64,000 nt of DNA from Occultella gossypii. Lineage in GTDB: Bacteria; Actinomycetota; Actinomycetes; Actinomycetales; Beutenbergiaceae. The translations under genes and the position numbers were made by a program. The notes beneath the pieces are model-generated. The model ran no database searches, was not told the DNA's origin, and saw only the letters and a list, made by a program, of their open reading frames with translations. This document shows, piece by piece, positions 28,038-36,641 of the stretch (positions are counted from its first letter, which is position 1; each line of letters begins with the position of its first letter). The stretch is from the NCBI RefSeq assembly GCF_019947135.1, contig NZ_JAGSHT010000012.1, positions 186,001-250,000 of the forward strand, in the 5' to 3' direction.

Positions 28038-28589
28038 CCCGGGAACCGAGATCAGGTAGCCGACGTCCATGGCGAGCAGCCCGGAGACCCGCTCGGCGAC
28101 GGCGGCCCAGCCGTCCGGACCGGACGCCAATTTCAGCGTCTCGGCGGCCGCACCGACGGTCGGGGTGAACGGGAGCCACTGCCAGGCGTCGTAGGCGTCC
28201 CGGTCGAGGTGGACGAGGGGTGTCTCGCCGAGGAGCCCGAGCCCGTATTCGGTACCGTCGGCGTCCAGTTTGCCGAGTCCGTTGAGCAGGGGGTGGAAGC
28301 GGACCGTGCGCGCCCACGTCCCGGCCGGGTCGGTCTCGACCAGCAGCCGGCGTGCCAGCAGGTCCTCGTAGGCGGCGTCGAAGCCTGCCACCCCGTGCGC
28401 CGCTGCCTCCCGGGCCAGGTCGGCGCGGCTCCAGCTCCGGTCCTGCGGCCGAGGTCCCCCAGCGAGGACCCAGACCTGCCACTGCGGTTCGCCGAGGAGG
28501 TGGATGTCGGTGTCGGCGACGCTGTACGGGGACTTCGGCTGCGCGCCGGTGTGTCCGATTGCCAGCCCCACGGCGAGCACCGTGCTCAT
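28005..28589 (-). CDS. Unknown protein, probably truncated by a frameshift
   Basis: A 194-residue cytoplasmic protein I do not recognise. It starts MSTVLAVGLAIGHTGAQPKS and has one short aromatic stretch (EPQWQVWVLAGG), then a helical, acidic middle and a Trp-rich region (DAYDAWQWLPFTPTV). No signal peptide or membrane helix is seen. Its ATG overlaps the stop of the preceding gene (ATGA), so the two are coupled and probably work together. The last residues of the in-frame end look unlike coding sequence of this organism, while a neighbouring frame continues well, hence the suspected frameshift. Confidence 0.6.
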   Translation of the reverse strand: MSTVLAVGLAIGHTGAQPKSPYSVADTDIHLLGEPQWQVWVLAGGPRPQDRSWSRADLAREAAAHGVAGFDAAYEDLLARRLLVETDPAGTWARTVRFHPLLNGLGKLDADGTEYGLGLLGETPLVHLDRDAYDAWQWLPFTPTVGAAAETLKLASGPDGWAAVAERVSGLLAMDVGYLISVPGTTGEQRGSPG

Positions 28590-29920
28590 GACGCCCTCCC
28601 CAGGTCGAGGGCCACGACGCCGTTCTCGAGCAGCCGGGCCCGGGCGAGATACCGAAGGACGTCGGCGGCAAGGTCGTCCAGGCGCAGTCCTGCGGTCACC
28701 GCACCCGGAGCCTCCACCGCGCCCACCAGGGCGGCGAGCAGGGTCGGGGCGGCCGCGGATCGGCGGTAGACCTCGAGGAACTGCTCGTCCACGAGGTGCT
28801 CGGCGTATCCGGGGACTCCGAGGGTGTACGCGCCCCGGCCGTCGGTGCCGAATCCCTTCATCAGCGGGACGAGCCGGTGCTCGGCTGCGAGGAGCAGAGC
28901 GCCCTCGGCGCTGATCCGGACATTCCTGAGCAGGTCACCGGCGAGGAGCGAGGCGATGGCACTGCGCGGATCTGCGACACCGTCACGACGCATGCTCGAG
29001 GTGAGCGACGACTCGTCGTGACCCATCGTGTGGGCGAGGAACCAGGCGCCGAGCAGGTCGTCGTGGAGGACGTGGACCTGGCGGCCGCGCCGGACCCGGA
29101 ACGCCGTGGCGGCATGCGAGGGCGGGTCGGCCAGGCCGAGCGGCATACCGATCGGTACGAGCACCGTCCCGTCCTCCGGCAGATCGTCGGGCCACCCACT
29201 CGTGAAGACGCTCGGGACGGGTGCGGGGGCGGCGGGTGCGGGGGCGGCGGGTGCGGGGGCGGCCGGTCGCAGGTGGCGCAGCACCGGGCTCGCATCCCGG
29301 ATCTCCGGGTCGTCGCCGATCCGGGCTATCGAGCCGCGGGCGTACGTCCGGGCGTCTGGGTCGAGGCGACGCATCGCGTCCGGGTCCCCATAGTTCAGGT
29401 AGCCGAGCGACCGGCCGTCCACGGTGAGGTTGTCATCCTCCCCGAACGGTGGTGTGGTCCAGGTGGCCCACTCGGGATCGAACGCCACGACCATGGCGCG
29501 CAGCAGTCGCAGCGCGGCCTCGGCCGTCCGCAGTGCGGGCAGGCGGTCCTCGATCTGCACCAGGCAGGTGCTTGTCGCCCGGTTCGAGAGTTGGCCCGAC
29601 GAGACCACCACTGTCACGCCCGGCACACCCACGGGCCAGAACCAGACCAGGTAACCCATCTCCCTGATGTGTTTCGGCGGGTGTGAGGAGTCCTTCACGG
29701 CGCCACGCTCGACGAGGTCCGTGAGGCCGGCGATGTCGTCAGGGCTGACGACCTTCTTGGCCCGGCTCCGCTTCCAGCCGGTGATGCGTGGCTCCAGTGA
29801 GCACACGGCCTGCAGGACCAGCGACGCCTGCTGCGCGATCTCCCCCGCTGGTTCTCGGCGCGCCGGCCAAGCGCCCACGAGCGCGAGGTCCCTCGGGCGC
29901 ATCGGGAGCAGCATCGACAT
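28586..29920 (-). CDS. Unknown two-part protein with Pro-Ala linker
   Basis: A 444-residue soluble protein without a recognised family. The N-terminal part (about 1-215) has a beta-rich stretch (YLVWFWPVGVPGVTVVVSSGQLSN) that faintly recalls immunity-type proteins of polymorphic toxin systems, but I cannot support that firmly. A PAAPAPAAPAPAAPAP linker (from 15-nt DNA repeats near 29220-29265) joins it to a helical C-terminal part (about 250-444). The start at 29920 has a purine-rich site (aagggga). The 3' end overlaps the next gene by 4 nt. Confidence 0.6.
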   Translation of the reverse strand: MSMLLPMRPRDLALVGAWPARREPAGEIAQQASLVLQAVCSLEPRITGWKRSRAKKVVSPDDIAGLTDLVERGAVKDSSHPPKHIREMGYLVWFWPVGVPGVTVVVSSGQLSNRATSTCLVQIEDRLPALRTAEAALRLLRAMVVAFDPEWATWTTPPFGEDDNLTVDGRSLGYLNYGDPDAMRRLDPDARTYARGSIARIGDDPEIRDASPVLRHLRPAAPAPAAPAPAAPAPVPSVFTSGWPDDLPEDGTVLVPIGMPLGLADPPSHAATAFRVRRGRQVHVLHDDLLGAWFLAHTMGHDESSLTSSMRRDGVADPRSAIASLLAGDLLRNVRISAEGALLLAAEHRLVPLMKGFGTDGRGAYTLGVPGYAEHLVDEQFLEVYRRSAAAPTLLAALVGAVEAPGAVTAGLRLDDLAADVLRYLARARLLENGVVALDLGRAS

Positions 29921-30101
29921 GGTTCCCCTTCGTGGTCGTCGCTCCAATCAGCCTAGCGATGGGGCCGGCCGTTCAGGGGGTCGGGTGATGGTTAGGACTG
30001 CCCGCCGGATCAGGACGCGGGAACAGTTCGGACGGCCGAGGATGTGCTAACGCTCACCGCCGGCAGGCCGCGACGGTGGCCGCTCGGGCCGTGAGGGCCC
30101 A

Positions 30102-30225
30102 CCGGGTCAGCGCTCGATCTCGCCGCGGATGAAGGCCTCGACGTTCGTCCGGGCGGTTCTCGTCGTCGTACTGCTCGGGCGAGGACTTCACGAAGTAGTT
30201 CGCCGCGGAAGGGTCGGGCCGCCGC
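30102..30225 (-). pseudogene. Decayed duplicate of the ino1 3' end
   Basis: About 124 bp closely match the 3' end of ino1 at 30774-30899, including the stop codon and a few bases past it. Translated, it gives AANYFVKSSPEQYDDE against [15 protein letters not shown] in Ino1, then slips frame before recovering [11 protein letters not shown]. Several substitutions, a one-base insertion and a two-base deletion show that it is decaying. No rest of the gene is present. The remaining sequence between 29921 and 30333 holds nothing else recognisable apart from the ribosome site of the next gene. Confidence 0.8.
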
Positions 30226-30333
30226 CGAGCTATCCAGCGGGCGACGCGCGGTTCGTCGATCTGCGCGCCACCATCAGGGAACCTCAGGGCCGCGGCGCTC
30301 GTTGGACCACGGAGTCGAAATGAGGAGACCGAG

Positions 30334-30663
30334 ATGAAGTGCCCGAACGACGACGCGACGCTCGTGATGAGCGAGCGTGCCGGTGTCGAGATCGACTACT
30401 GCCCCGTGTGCCGCGGGATCTGGCTGGACCGGGGTGAGCTCGACAAGATCCTCGACCGGGCGACGGCGGAGCTCGCGGCGGGACCGTCGACCCCTGCGGC
30501 TCCATGGGAGCAGCAGCCCAGGCCCGAGGCGTTCCCGCCTCCGCGGCGCGACCCGATGCCGCCGCAGCCCGGGTACGGGGGCTATCAGGAGCCGTACCGC
30601 GAGGACCGCCGGCGGCCGCGCAAGCGCCGGGAGCACTGGCTGTCGGAGCTGTTCGACGACTGA
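30334..30663 (+). CDS. TFIIB-type zinc-ribbon protein
   Basis: A 109-residue small protein with an N-terminal zinc ribbon: CPNDDATLVM, then YCPVCRGIWLDRGELDKIL, the signature of the bacterial zf-TFIIB family. A Pro-rich middle leads to a very basic segment (EDRRRPRKRREHW) and an acidic end (LSELFDD). Function is unknown; such proteins are thought to bind zinc and perhaps nucleic acid. A strong hairpin lies between it and the convergent ino1. Confidence 0.85.
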   Translation: MKCPNDDATLVMSERAGVEIDYCPVCRGIWLDRGELDKILDRATAELAAGPSTPAAPWEQQPRPEAFPPPRRDPMPPQPGYGGYQEPYREDRRRPRKRREHWLSELFDD

Positions 30664-30710
30664 CCCGATGTCGTGGGTCCCTCCTTCGGGCCCGCGAGCC
30701 AGAACGGCAG

Positions 30711-30766
30711 GCACACGTGCGAACGCCCACCGCTCGAGGGATGCAGCGGTGGGCGTTCGGGTGTGC
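30711..30766. terminator. Bidirectional terminator between the zinc-ribbon gene and ino1
   Basis: A perfect 15-bp stem (cgaacgcccaccgct / agcggtgggcgttcg) with a 10-nt loop, extended by outer arms gcacac / gtgtgc. It sits between convergent genes. Confidence 0.8.
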
Positions 30767-30779
30767 GTGGGGCGCCGGG

Positions 30780-31859
30780 TCAGCGCTCGATCTCGCCGCG
30801 GATGAAGGCCTCGACCTTCGACCGGGCGGTCTCGTCGTCGTACTGCTCCGGCGGGGACTTCATGAAGTAGCTGGCCGCGGACAGGATCGGGCCGCCGATG
30901 CCGCGGTCCTTGGCGATCTTCGCGGCGCGCAGTGCGTCGATGATGATGCCGGCCGAGTTGGGCGAGTCCCAGACCTCCAGCTTGTACTCGAGGTTCAGCG
31001 GCACCTCGCCGAACGCACGGCCCTCGAGGCGCACGTACGCCCACTTGCGGTCGTCCAGCCACTGGATGTAGTCCGAGGGACCGATGTGTACGTTCCGGGC
31101 ACCGAGGTCGTGGTCCACGTTGGACGTGACCGCCTGGGTCTTGGAGATCTTCTTCGACTCCAGCCGGTCCCGCTCGAGCATGTTCTTGAAGTCCATGTTG
31201 CCGCCGACGTTCAGCTGGTACGTGCGGTCCAGGACCACGCCGCGGTCCTGGAACAGCTTCGCCATCACGCGGTGGGTGATCGTCGCGCCGACCTGGGACT
31301 TGATGTCGTCTCCCACGATCGGCACCCCGGCGGCCGTGAACTTGTCAGCCCATTCCTTGGTGCCCGCGATGAAGACCGGCAGCGCGTTCACGAACGCGAC
31401 GCCGGCGTCGATCGCAGCCTGCGCGTAGAACTTGGCGGCGTCCTCGGACCCGACCGGCAGGTAGCAGATCAGCACGTCCGCACCCGACTCGCGAAGCGCC
31501 GCGACCACGTCGACCGGTTGCGCGCCGGACTCCTCGATGGTTTCGCGGTAGTACTTGCCGAGGCCGTCGAGGGTGTGCCCGCGCTGGACCGGGACATCCA
31601 GCGGCGGCACGTCGCAGATCTTGATGGTGTTGTTCTCGCTCGCCAGGATGGCCTCGGAGAGGTCGAACCCGACCTTCTTCGCGTCGACGTCGAACGCGGC
31701 GACGAACTCGATGTCACGGACGTGGTACGGCCCGAACTCGACGTGCATGAGGCCCGGCACGCTGACGGACGGGTCCGCACCGGCGTAGAAGTGCACGCCC
31801 TGGACGAGGGAGGCGGCGCAGTTCCCGACGCCGGCGATGGCCACGCGAATGGTGCTCAT
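30780..31859 (-). CDS. ino1: Inositol-3-phosphate synthase
   Basis: A 359-residue NAD-dependent enzyme making 1D-myo-inositol 3-phosphate from glucose 6-phosphate, the first step to phosphatidylinositol and mycothiol in actinobacteria. The NAD-binding start is [16 protein letters not shown]; further marks are [38 protein letters not shown] and [15 protein letters not shown] with the catalytic lysine, then LNVGGNMDF. Length matches the short actinobacterial class (Rv0046c). It is coupled to the upstream PadR gene by an ATGA overlap. A damaged copy of its 3' end lies nearby. Confidence 0.95.
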   Translation of the reverse strand: MSTIRVAIAGVGNCAASLVQGVHFYAGADPSVSVPGLMHVEFGPYHVRDIEFVAAFDVDAKKVGFDLSEAILASENNTIKICDVPPLDVPVQRGHTLDGLGKYYRETIEESGAQPVDVVAALRESGADVLICYLPVGSEDAAKFYAQAAIDAGVAFVNALPVFIAGTKEWADKFTAAGVPIVGDDIKSQVGATITHRVMAKLFQDRGVVLDRTYQLNVGGNMDFKNMLERDRLESKKISKTQAVTSNVDHDLGARNVHIGPSDYIQWLDDRKWAYVRLEGRAFGEVPLNLEYKLEVWDSPNSAGIIIDALRAAKIAKDRGIGGPILSAASYFMKSPPEQYDDETARSKVEAFIRGEIER

Positions 31860-32518
31860 CCTTGCTCCTTGCTGTGTGTGGTTGAAGTCGTGGTGGGTGG
31901 TTCGGCGCCGGTCTGTCCGGGCCGGGTGGGTGGGTCGGTGGGGCCCGACGGCGTGGGCGCACTCGGTGCGTTCGGGTGCCGTTCTGCGTGGATGAGGTCC
32001 TCGAGCCAGCGAACCTCACGTTCGATCTGGTCGAGGCCGTGCTGCTGCAGGGCGAGGGTGTAGCGATCGCGGCGCTCGCGGCTGCGCTGGGTGTGCTGAC
32101 GCATCACCTCGTGCCGCTCCACCATGCGCATTCGGCGCCCCTCGAGGATGCGCAGCCGGGTCTCGGCGTCGGTGTCGGAGAACAGGGTGAACCGCACATC
32201 GAAGGTCTCGTCCTCCCAGGCGGCGGGTTCGGCCCGGGCGAGGGAGTCGCCCAGCCGCTCCCGACCGACGTCGGTCAGCTCATAGACGATCCGGGTCCGC
32301 TTGCCGGCCAGCGCGTGCGGGAGTGCGGCCGTGTCGACGGGCTGGATCCACCCGCCCACCTGCAGCGCGCGCAGGCACGGGTACAGCGACCCGTAGGACA
32401 ACGCCCGGAACATCCCGAGCGTGGCGTTGAGCCGCTTGCGCAACTCGTATCCGTGCAGGGGTGAGCCGCGCAGCTGGCCGAGGATGGCCAGCTCCAGCAC
32501 CTCACCACGTGACGCCAC
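31856..32518 (-). CDS. PadR-family transcriptional regulator of the ino1 operon
   Basis: A 220-residue winged-helix regulator. The PadR domain (about 1-95) reads [52 protein letters not shown] long C-terminal coiled-coil follows for dimerisation, then a Pro/Thr-rich tail. The start is the GTG at 32518, since a full ribosome site (ggaggt) lies 5 nt upstream; an ATG at 32548 would sit inside the operator-like palindrome. Its ATGA overlap with ino1 suggests that it controls inositol synthesis and itself. The pair corresponds to Rv0047c-Rv0046c. Confidence 0.9.
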   Translation of the reverse strand: MASRGEVLELAILGQLRGSPLHGYELRKRLNATLGMFRALSYGSLYPCLRALQVGGWIQPVDTAALPHALAGKRTRIVYELTDVGRERLGDSLARAEPAAWEDETFDVRFTLFSDTDAETRLRILEGRRMRMVERHEVMRQHTQRSRERRDRYTLALQQHGLDQIEREVRWLEDLIHAERHPNAPSAPTPSGPTDPPTRPGQTGAEPPTTTSTTHSKEQG

Positions 32519-32526
32519 TTGTACCT

Positions 32527-32551
32527 CCGATGTATCGAATTGATACATCGG
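32527..32551. promoter_or_regulatory. Probable PadR operator
   Basis: An inverted repeat with 10-bp arms (ccgatgtatc / gatacatcgg) around 5 nt, just upstream of the padR ribosome site. It contains the ATGT...ACAT halves typical of PadR binding sites, with wider spacing than the usual 8 nt. Its place between the divergent padR-ino1 and penicillin-binding protein units suggests autoregulation. Confidence 0.65.
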
Positions 32552-32745
32552 AACCAAGCCCGGCGTCAAGGACGCGACCGCTGCCGGCCGACATCGCGTG
32601 GGCCCACGTCTCGGCTGTGGTGGCGGTCACCGGCGAGGGGCGGATCCTGTGTGGGGCCGGTGAAACCGGCCTGGATCCGGTGTTCTCCCAGACTTCGGAC
32701 GCATACTGGGAGGCGCTTGTGCCCGCCGGATGGGTACCGGCGTGA
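32530..32745 (+). CDS. Possible small protein (71 residues), doubtful
   Basis: A short frame starting at an ATG inside the PadR palindrome and ending 20 nt before the penicillin-binding protein start. The middle reads well (IAWAHVSAVVAVTGEGRILC, then SDAYWEALVPAGWVPA) and most codons end in G or C, so it may be coding. It has no ribosome site, so it would have to be leaderless, and part of its N-terminus is forced by the palindrome. No family recognised. Confidence 0.3.
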   Translation: MYRIDTSEPSPASRTRPLPADIAWAHVSAVVAVTGEGRILCGAGETGLDPVFSQTSDAYWEALVPAGWVPA

Positions 32746-32765
32746 CCCATCAGAGAGGTTCGAAC

Positions 32766-35240
32766 GTGGCAGAAGGACGACGTCCCGGCGCTCCAGACCC
32801 CGGTGACCCGGCGACGCCGCCGACCCGTCGGAGCGTGCGTGGCCGCCAGGAGTCCAGCCCCGCCGAGCCCGCCGCGACCGGCTCTGGACCGAAGCGGCCG
32901 CCGGTGATCCCGCCGGCCGCCGGCGGCGGACCCTCGCAGTGGAAGAAGACGTCGACGGCACGCCCGACGAAGAGCACCACCACCACGACGACCAGCGCCG
33001 CCGCGCCGTCGGGCCGGTCCGCCAACGGCGGCAAGAAGGCCAAGGCGAAGAAGGGCTACAAGGGCCGCCCGTACCAGCAGCCCCGTCGGTTCTGGAACTA
33101 CCCGCGCCCGAACAAGGGCCCCATCCACCGCTGGTTGCCGAGCTGGCGGTTCGTGCTCGGCACGTTCGTGACGTTCCTCCTCCTCGGCGTCGGCCTGTTC
33201 GTGTATGCCTACCAGATGACCGATGTGCCCGAACCGGAGGACGTCGCGCTCGCCGAGGGCAGCACCGTCTACTACGCGGACGGGACCACCCCGATGGGCA
33301 CGTTCGCGGAGGTGAACCGCGAGATCGTCGACGCGGGGACCCTGCCCGAGCACGTCGGCCAGGCCATCGTCGCGTCCGAGGACCGGCGCTTCTACTCCAA
33401 CGCGGGGGTGGACCCGATCGGGATCCTCCGTGCTCTCTGGAACAACCTCCGCGGCAACCCGACCCAGGGCGGCTCGACCCTCACCCAGCAGTACGTCGAG
33501 CGGTACTACACCGGGCAGACCTCAAGCTACGCGGACAAGTTCCGAGAGGCGATCCTCGCGATCAAGATCGATCGTGAGCAGAGCAAGGACGAGATCCTCG
33601 GCAACTACATGAACACGATCTACTTCGGCCGTGGTGCCTACGGGATCGAGCGGGCCGCGCAGGAGTACTTCGGTCACTCCGCCGCGGAACTGACCCTGTC
33701 CGAGTCCGCGCTGATCGCCGGGATCATCCCGTCGCCGTCCAACTGGGACCCGGCCGTGAGCCCGGAGCAGGCGGAGGCGCGCTGGAACCGGACGCTCGAC
33801 TACATGGTCGATGGTGGCTTCATCACCCAGACCGAGCGCAATGCCCAGGAGTTCCCGGCCACGATCGAGCCGACCCGTACCGACACCTACGCCGGACCCA
33901 CCGGGTACCTGCTGGAGATGATCCGGGCCGAACTGCTTGGGGCCGGCCTCACCGCGGACCAGATCGACGGCGGTGGCCTGGACATCGTGTCCACGATCGA
34001 CCCCGAACTGCAGCAGGCGGCGATCACGGCCTCGCAGAACGTGCCCGAGGACACCCCGGAGGGGGTCCGGGTGGCGCTGACCTCGATCGACAACGAGACG
34101 GGTGCGATCGTCGCGCTTTACGGCGGCGCGGACTATCTGACCATTCAACGCAACGCCGCCACCCAGGACGTGGCGCAGGGTGGCTCGACCTTCAAGGTGT
34201 TCGGGCTGATCGCTGCCCTCGAGAGCGGCGTCTCGCTGGAGGAGCGGTACGCGAGCTACTCGCCGATGGACGTCGACGGGTACGAGGTGCGCAACTTCGA
34301 CAGGGTCAATCGCGGCAACATCGATCTGGTCGAGGCAACCGAGAACTCGGTCAACACCGTGTACGTGCAGCTGAACTCGGACGTCGGCCCCGAACGCCTG
34401 GTCGATGTCGCGCACCGGCTGGGGATCCCGGAGGAGACCGTGATCGACCCGGTGCCCTCCAACGTGCTCGGCCCGGCGGCCCCGCACCCGGCGGACATGG
34501 CCGAGGCCTACTCCACGATCGCCTCCGGTGGCGTGCACCGGGACCGTTTCATCGTCGCCTCCGCAGCGACCGGTGACGGTCAGGTCCTCTACACCGGGGG
34601 GTCGGAGGGCGAGCAGGAGTTCGAAGCGGACGTGATCGCGGATGCGACCTACGCCATGCAGCAGGTCGTCGAGAGCGGCACCGGCGAGACCGCCAGCGAG
34701 ATCGACCGCCCCGCGGCCGGCAAGACCGGCAGCTCGAACGACTACAGGTCGGCCTGGTTCGTCGGCTTCGTCCCCCAGATCACCACGTCCGTGGCCATGT
34801 ATCAGGTCGGCGAGAACGGTGAGGAGGTCTCGATGGTGGACGGGTTCGGTGGCGTCAGTCCGATCTCCGGCGGGTCGTTCCCCACCGACATCTGGACCGA
34901 GTACATGACCACGGCCGTCGCGGACCTGCCGGTCGAGGAGTTCCCGGATCGGACCGAGCCGGAGCGGCCGACGTGGCAGCCGACCCAGGAGCCGACCACG
35001 CAGGAGCCGACCGAGGAGCCGACGACCGAGGAGCCCACGGAGGAGCCGACGACCGAGGAGCCCACGGAGGAGCCGACCACCGAGGAGCCGACCGAGGAGC
35101 CGACCACCGAGGAGCCGACCGAGGAGCCGACCGAGGAGCCCACGGGCGAACCGACCGATCCGACCGACCCCCCGGCGGACGGCACCGGTCTGCCGGGCTG
35201 GGGTGACCTGTTCACCCCGCCGGGCCGCACCGATCCCTGA
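32766..35240 (+). CDS. Class A penicillin-binding protein (transglycosylase/transpeptidase)
   Basis: An 824-residue bifunctional peptidoglycan synthase. A basic cytoplasmic N-terminus (about 1-130) is followed by one membrane helix (FVLGTFVTFLLLGVGLFVYAY). The glycosyltransferase domain has EDRRFYSNAGVDPIGILRA (catalytic Glu205) and GGSTLTQQYVERYY. The transpeptidase domain has STFK (Ser474), SVN (528-530) and KTGSS (from 653). The C-terminus is a TEEP-rich repeat and a short Pro/Gly tail outside the cell. The GTG at 32766 is chosen for its ribosome site (agagagg). It precedes the rpsF operon, as in other actinobacteria (PonA1/PonA-like position). Confidence 0.94.
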   Translation: MAEGRRPGAPDPGDPATPPTRRSVRGRQESSPAEPAATGSGPKRPPVIPPAAGGGPSQWKKTSTARPTKSTTTTTTSAAAPSGRSANGGKKAKAKKGYKGRPYQQPRRFWNYPRPNKGPIHRWLPSWRFVLGTFVTFLLLGVGLFVYAYQMTDVPEPEDVALAEGSTVYYADGTTPMGTFAEVNREIVDAGTLPEHVGQAIVASEDRRFYSNAGVDPIGILRALWNNLRGNPTQGGSTLTQQYVERYYTGQTSSYADKFREAILAIKIDREQSKDEILGNYMNTIYFGRGAYGIERAAQEYFGHSAAELTLSESALIAGIIPSPSNWDPAVSPEQAEARWNRTLDYMVDGGFITQTERNAQEFPATIEPTRTDTYAGPTGYLLEMIRAELLGAGLTADQIDGGGLDIVSTIDPELQQAAITASQNVPEDTPEGVRVALTSIDNETGAIVALYGGADYLTIQRNAATQDVAQGGSTFKVFGLIAALESGVSLEERYASYSPMDVDGYEVRNFDRVNRGNIDLVEATENSVNTVYVQLNSDVGPERLVDVAHRLGIPEETVIDPVPSNVLGPAAPHPADMAEAYSTIASGGVHRDRFIVASAATGDGQVLYTGGSEGEQEFEADVIADATYAMQQVVESGTGETASEIDRPAAGKTGSSNDYRSAWFVGFVPQITTSVAMYQVGENGEEVSMVDGFGGVSPISGGSFPTDIWTEYMTTAVADLPVEEFPDRTEPERPTWQPTQEPTTQEPTEEPTTEEPTEEPTTEEPTEEPTTEEPTEEPTTEEPTEEPTEEPTGEPTDPTDPPADGTGLPGWGDLFTPPGRTDP
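34978..35157 (+). repeat. TEEP-coding tandem repeat in the penicillin-binding protein gene
   Basis: Short DNA repeats (gaggagccgaccacc-like units) encode alternating TTEEP and TEEP blocks at the outside C-terminus. Such acidic Pro/Thr tails are low in complexity, may cross the cell wall, and can vary in length by slippage. Confidence 0.85.
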
Positions 35241-35264
35241 TCCCGCCAGGCCGGCACCGTGACG

Positions 35265-35273
35265 TTGTCCACA
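35265..35273 (+). promoter_or_regulatory. Single DnaA-box match before the rpsF operon
   Basis: ttgtccaca, an exact match to the high-GC actinobacterial DnaA box, in the 203-nt leader between the penicillin-binding protein gene and rpsF. One box could allow DnaA to regulate the operon holding ssb; it could also be chance. Confidence 0.35.
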
Positions 35274-35443
35274 CCCGCGACCGCGCGTCGGTCGAGGCCG
35301 TGACGGTCCGGTAGGCTGGTCGGGTATTCCCCCTCGTCCGGAACCGTGGTCATCCATGTGTCCGGACGGACCCGGGGAGCACGCAGCACCCTCCTGTCAC
35401 GGAGAGACCGTGACCGTAAAGTCCGAAGGAGGTGGGTTTAAGC

Positions 35444-35734
35444 ATGCGTCAATACGAACTGATGGTGATTCTCGACCCCGAGATCGACGAGCGCACCGTT
35501 GCTCCGTCCCTGGACAAGCTCCTGGGCGTCATCACCACTGGTGGTGGAAGTGTCGACAAGGTCGACATCTGGGGCAAGCGCCGCCTGGCTTTCGAGATCG
35601 CGAAGCGGTCCGAGGGGATCTACGCCGTGGTGAATCTGACCGCGACCTCCGAGCTCGCTCAGGAGCTCGATCGTCAGCTCGGGCTCAACGAGTCCGTGCT
35701 CCGCACCAAGCTCATCCGTCCCGACGCGCACTGA
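35444..35734 (+). CDS. rpsF: Small ribosomal subunit protein bS6
   Basis: A 96-residue bS6 protein that pairs with bS18 on the 30S platform. The start [19 protein letters not shown] and the conserved [19 protein letters not shown] are typical. ATG 44 nt into the second half of the leader follows a strong site (aaggaggtgg). It leads the rpsF-ssb-rpsR-rplI operon. In many bacteria the bS6-bS18 pair binds its own leader; I did not find a clear such RNA structure. Confidence 0.97.
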   Translation: MRQYELMVILDPEIDERTVAPSLDKLLGVITTGGGSVDKVDIWGKRRLAFEIAKRSEGIYAVVNLTATSELAQELDRQLGLNESVLRTKLIRPDAH

Positions 35735-35768
35735 GCGCGACTGACCGCGAACCGAAGAAGGAGCGTTC

Positions 35769-36317
35769 ATGGCAGGCGACACCGTCATCACAGTGATCGG
35801 AAACCTCACGGCCGACCCCGAGTTGCGGTTCACGCCGTCGGGTGCGGCCGTCGCGAACTTCACGATCGCCTCGACCCCCCGCCAGTTCGACCGCCAGTCG
35901 AACGAGTGGAAGGACGGCGACACCCTGTTCATGCGCTGTTCCATCTGGCGTGAGGCCGCGGAGAACGTCGCGGAGTCCCTCACCAAGGGGATGCGCGTGG
36001 TGGCTCAGGGCCGTCTCGTCCAGCGCTCCTACGAGACCCGCGAGGGCGAGAAGCGCACGGTCGTCGAGCTTCAGGTCGACGAGGTCGGTCCGTCGCTGCG
36101 GTACGCCAGTGCCAAGGTCACCCGCACCCAGCGTGGTGGCGGCGGTGGCGGCGGCAACTTCGGTGGCGGTGGCGGTGGCGGCTACCAGGGCGGCGGCGGC
36201 AACAGCGGCGGCGGCACCGGTGGCGGTGGCGGCAACAGCGGCGGCGGCAGCAACGCTCCGGCGGACGACCCGTGGGCAACGGGCGGCTCGAGCTTCGGCG
36301 ACGAGCCCCCTTTCTAG
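35769..36317 (+). CDS. ssb: Single-stranded DNA-binding protein
   Basis: A 182-residue SSB. The OB fold (1-115) begins [34 protein letters not shown] Gly/Asn-rich linker follows (about 122-165), and the acidic tip ends DEPPF, which binds replication and repair proteins. It is the housekeeping copy, judged by position in the rpsF operon. Confidence 0.97.
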   Translation: MAGDTVITVIGNLTADPELRFTPSGAAVANFTIASTPRQFDRQSNEWKDGDTLFMRCSIWREAAENVAESLTKGMRVVAQGRLVQRSYETREGEKRTVVELQVDEVGPSLRYASAKVTRTQRGGGGGGGNFGGGGGGGYQGGGGNSGGGTGGGGGNSGGGSNAPADDPWATGGSSFGDEPPF

Positions 36318-36378
36318 ATCATCATCTGATCGCGCGCGGCCCGCGGGCCTGACGCGCGAGTAGCGAAGGAGTACCACC

Positions 36379-36624
36379 ATGGCGAAGCGTGAGTCGCGCA
36401 AGCCCATCATCAAGAAGAAGGCCAACCCCCTCAAGGCCGTCAAGCTCGAGGGGCCGATCGACTACAAGGACACCGTCCTGCTGCGGAAGTTCATCTCGGA
36501 CCGCGGCAAGATCCGTGCGCGCCGCGTGACCGGTGTCAACGTCCAGCAGCAGCGTGAGATCGCCCGGGCCGTCAAGAACGCCCGTGAGATGGCTCTGCTG
36601 CCCTACTCGAGCTCTGCTCGCTGA
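36379..36624 (+). CDS. rpsR: Small ribosomal subunit protein bS18
   Basis: An 81-residue bS18. The core [50 protein letters not shown] is fully conserved. No N-terminal zinc-binding cysteines are present, so it is the zinc-free type. Ribosome site gaaggag lies 9 nt upstream. Confidence 0.97.
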   Translation: MAKRESRKPIIKKKANPLKAVKLEGPIDYKDTVLLRKFISDRGKIRARRVTGVNVQQQREIARAVKNAREMALLPYSSSAR

Positions 36625-36641
36625 GGCTGGAGGAGCACACC

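Noticed and set aside
29220-29265. Short GC-rich direct repeats as a CRISPR-like array
   Set aside because: The 15-nt repeats are contiguous and encode a PAAPAP linker inside a gene; there are no spacers.
30129-30323. Small plus-strand frame before the zinc-ribbon gene
   Set aside because: It overlaps the decayed ino1 fragment on the opposite strand and reads through it; no ribosome site or family.
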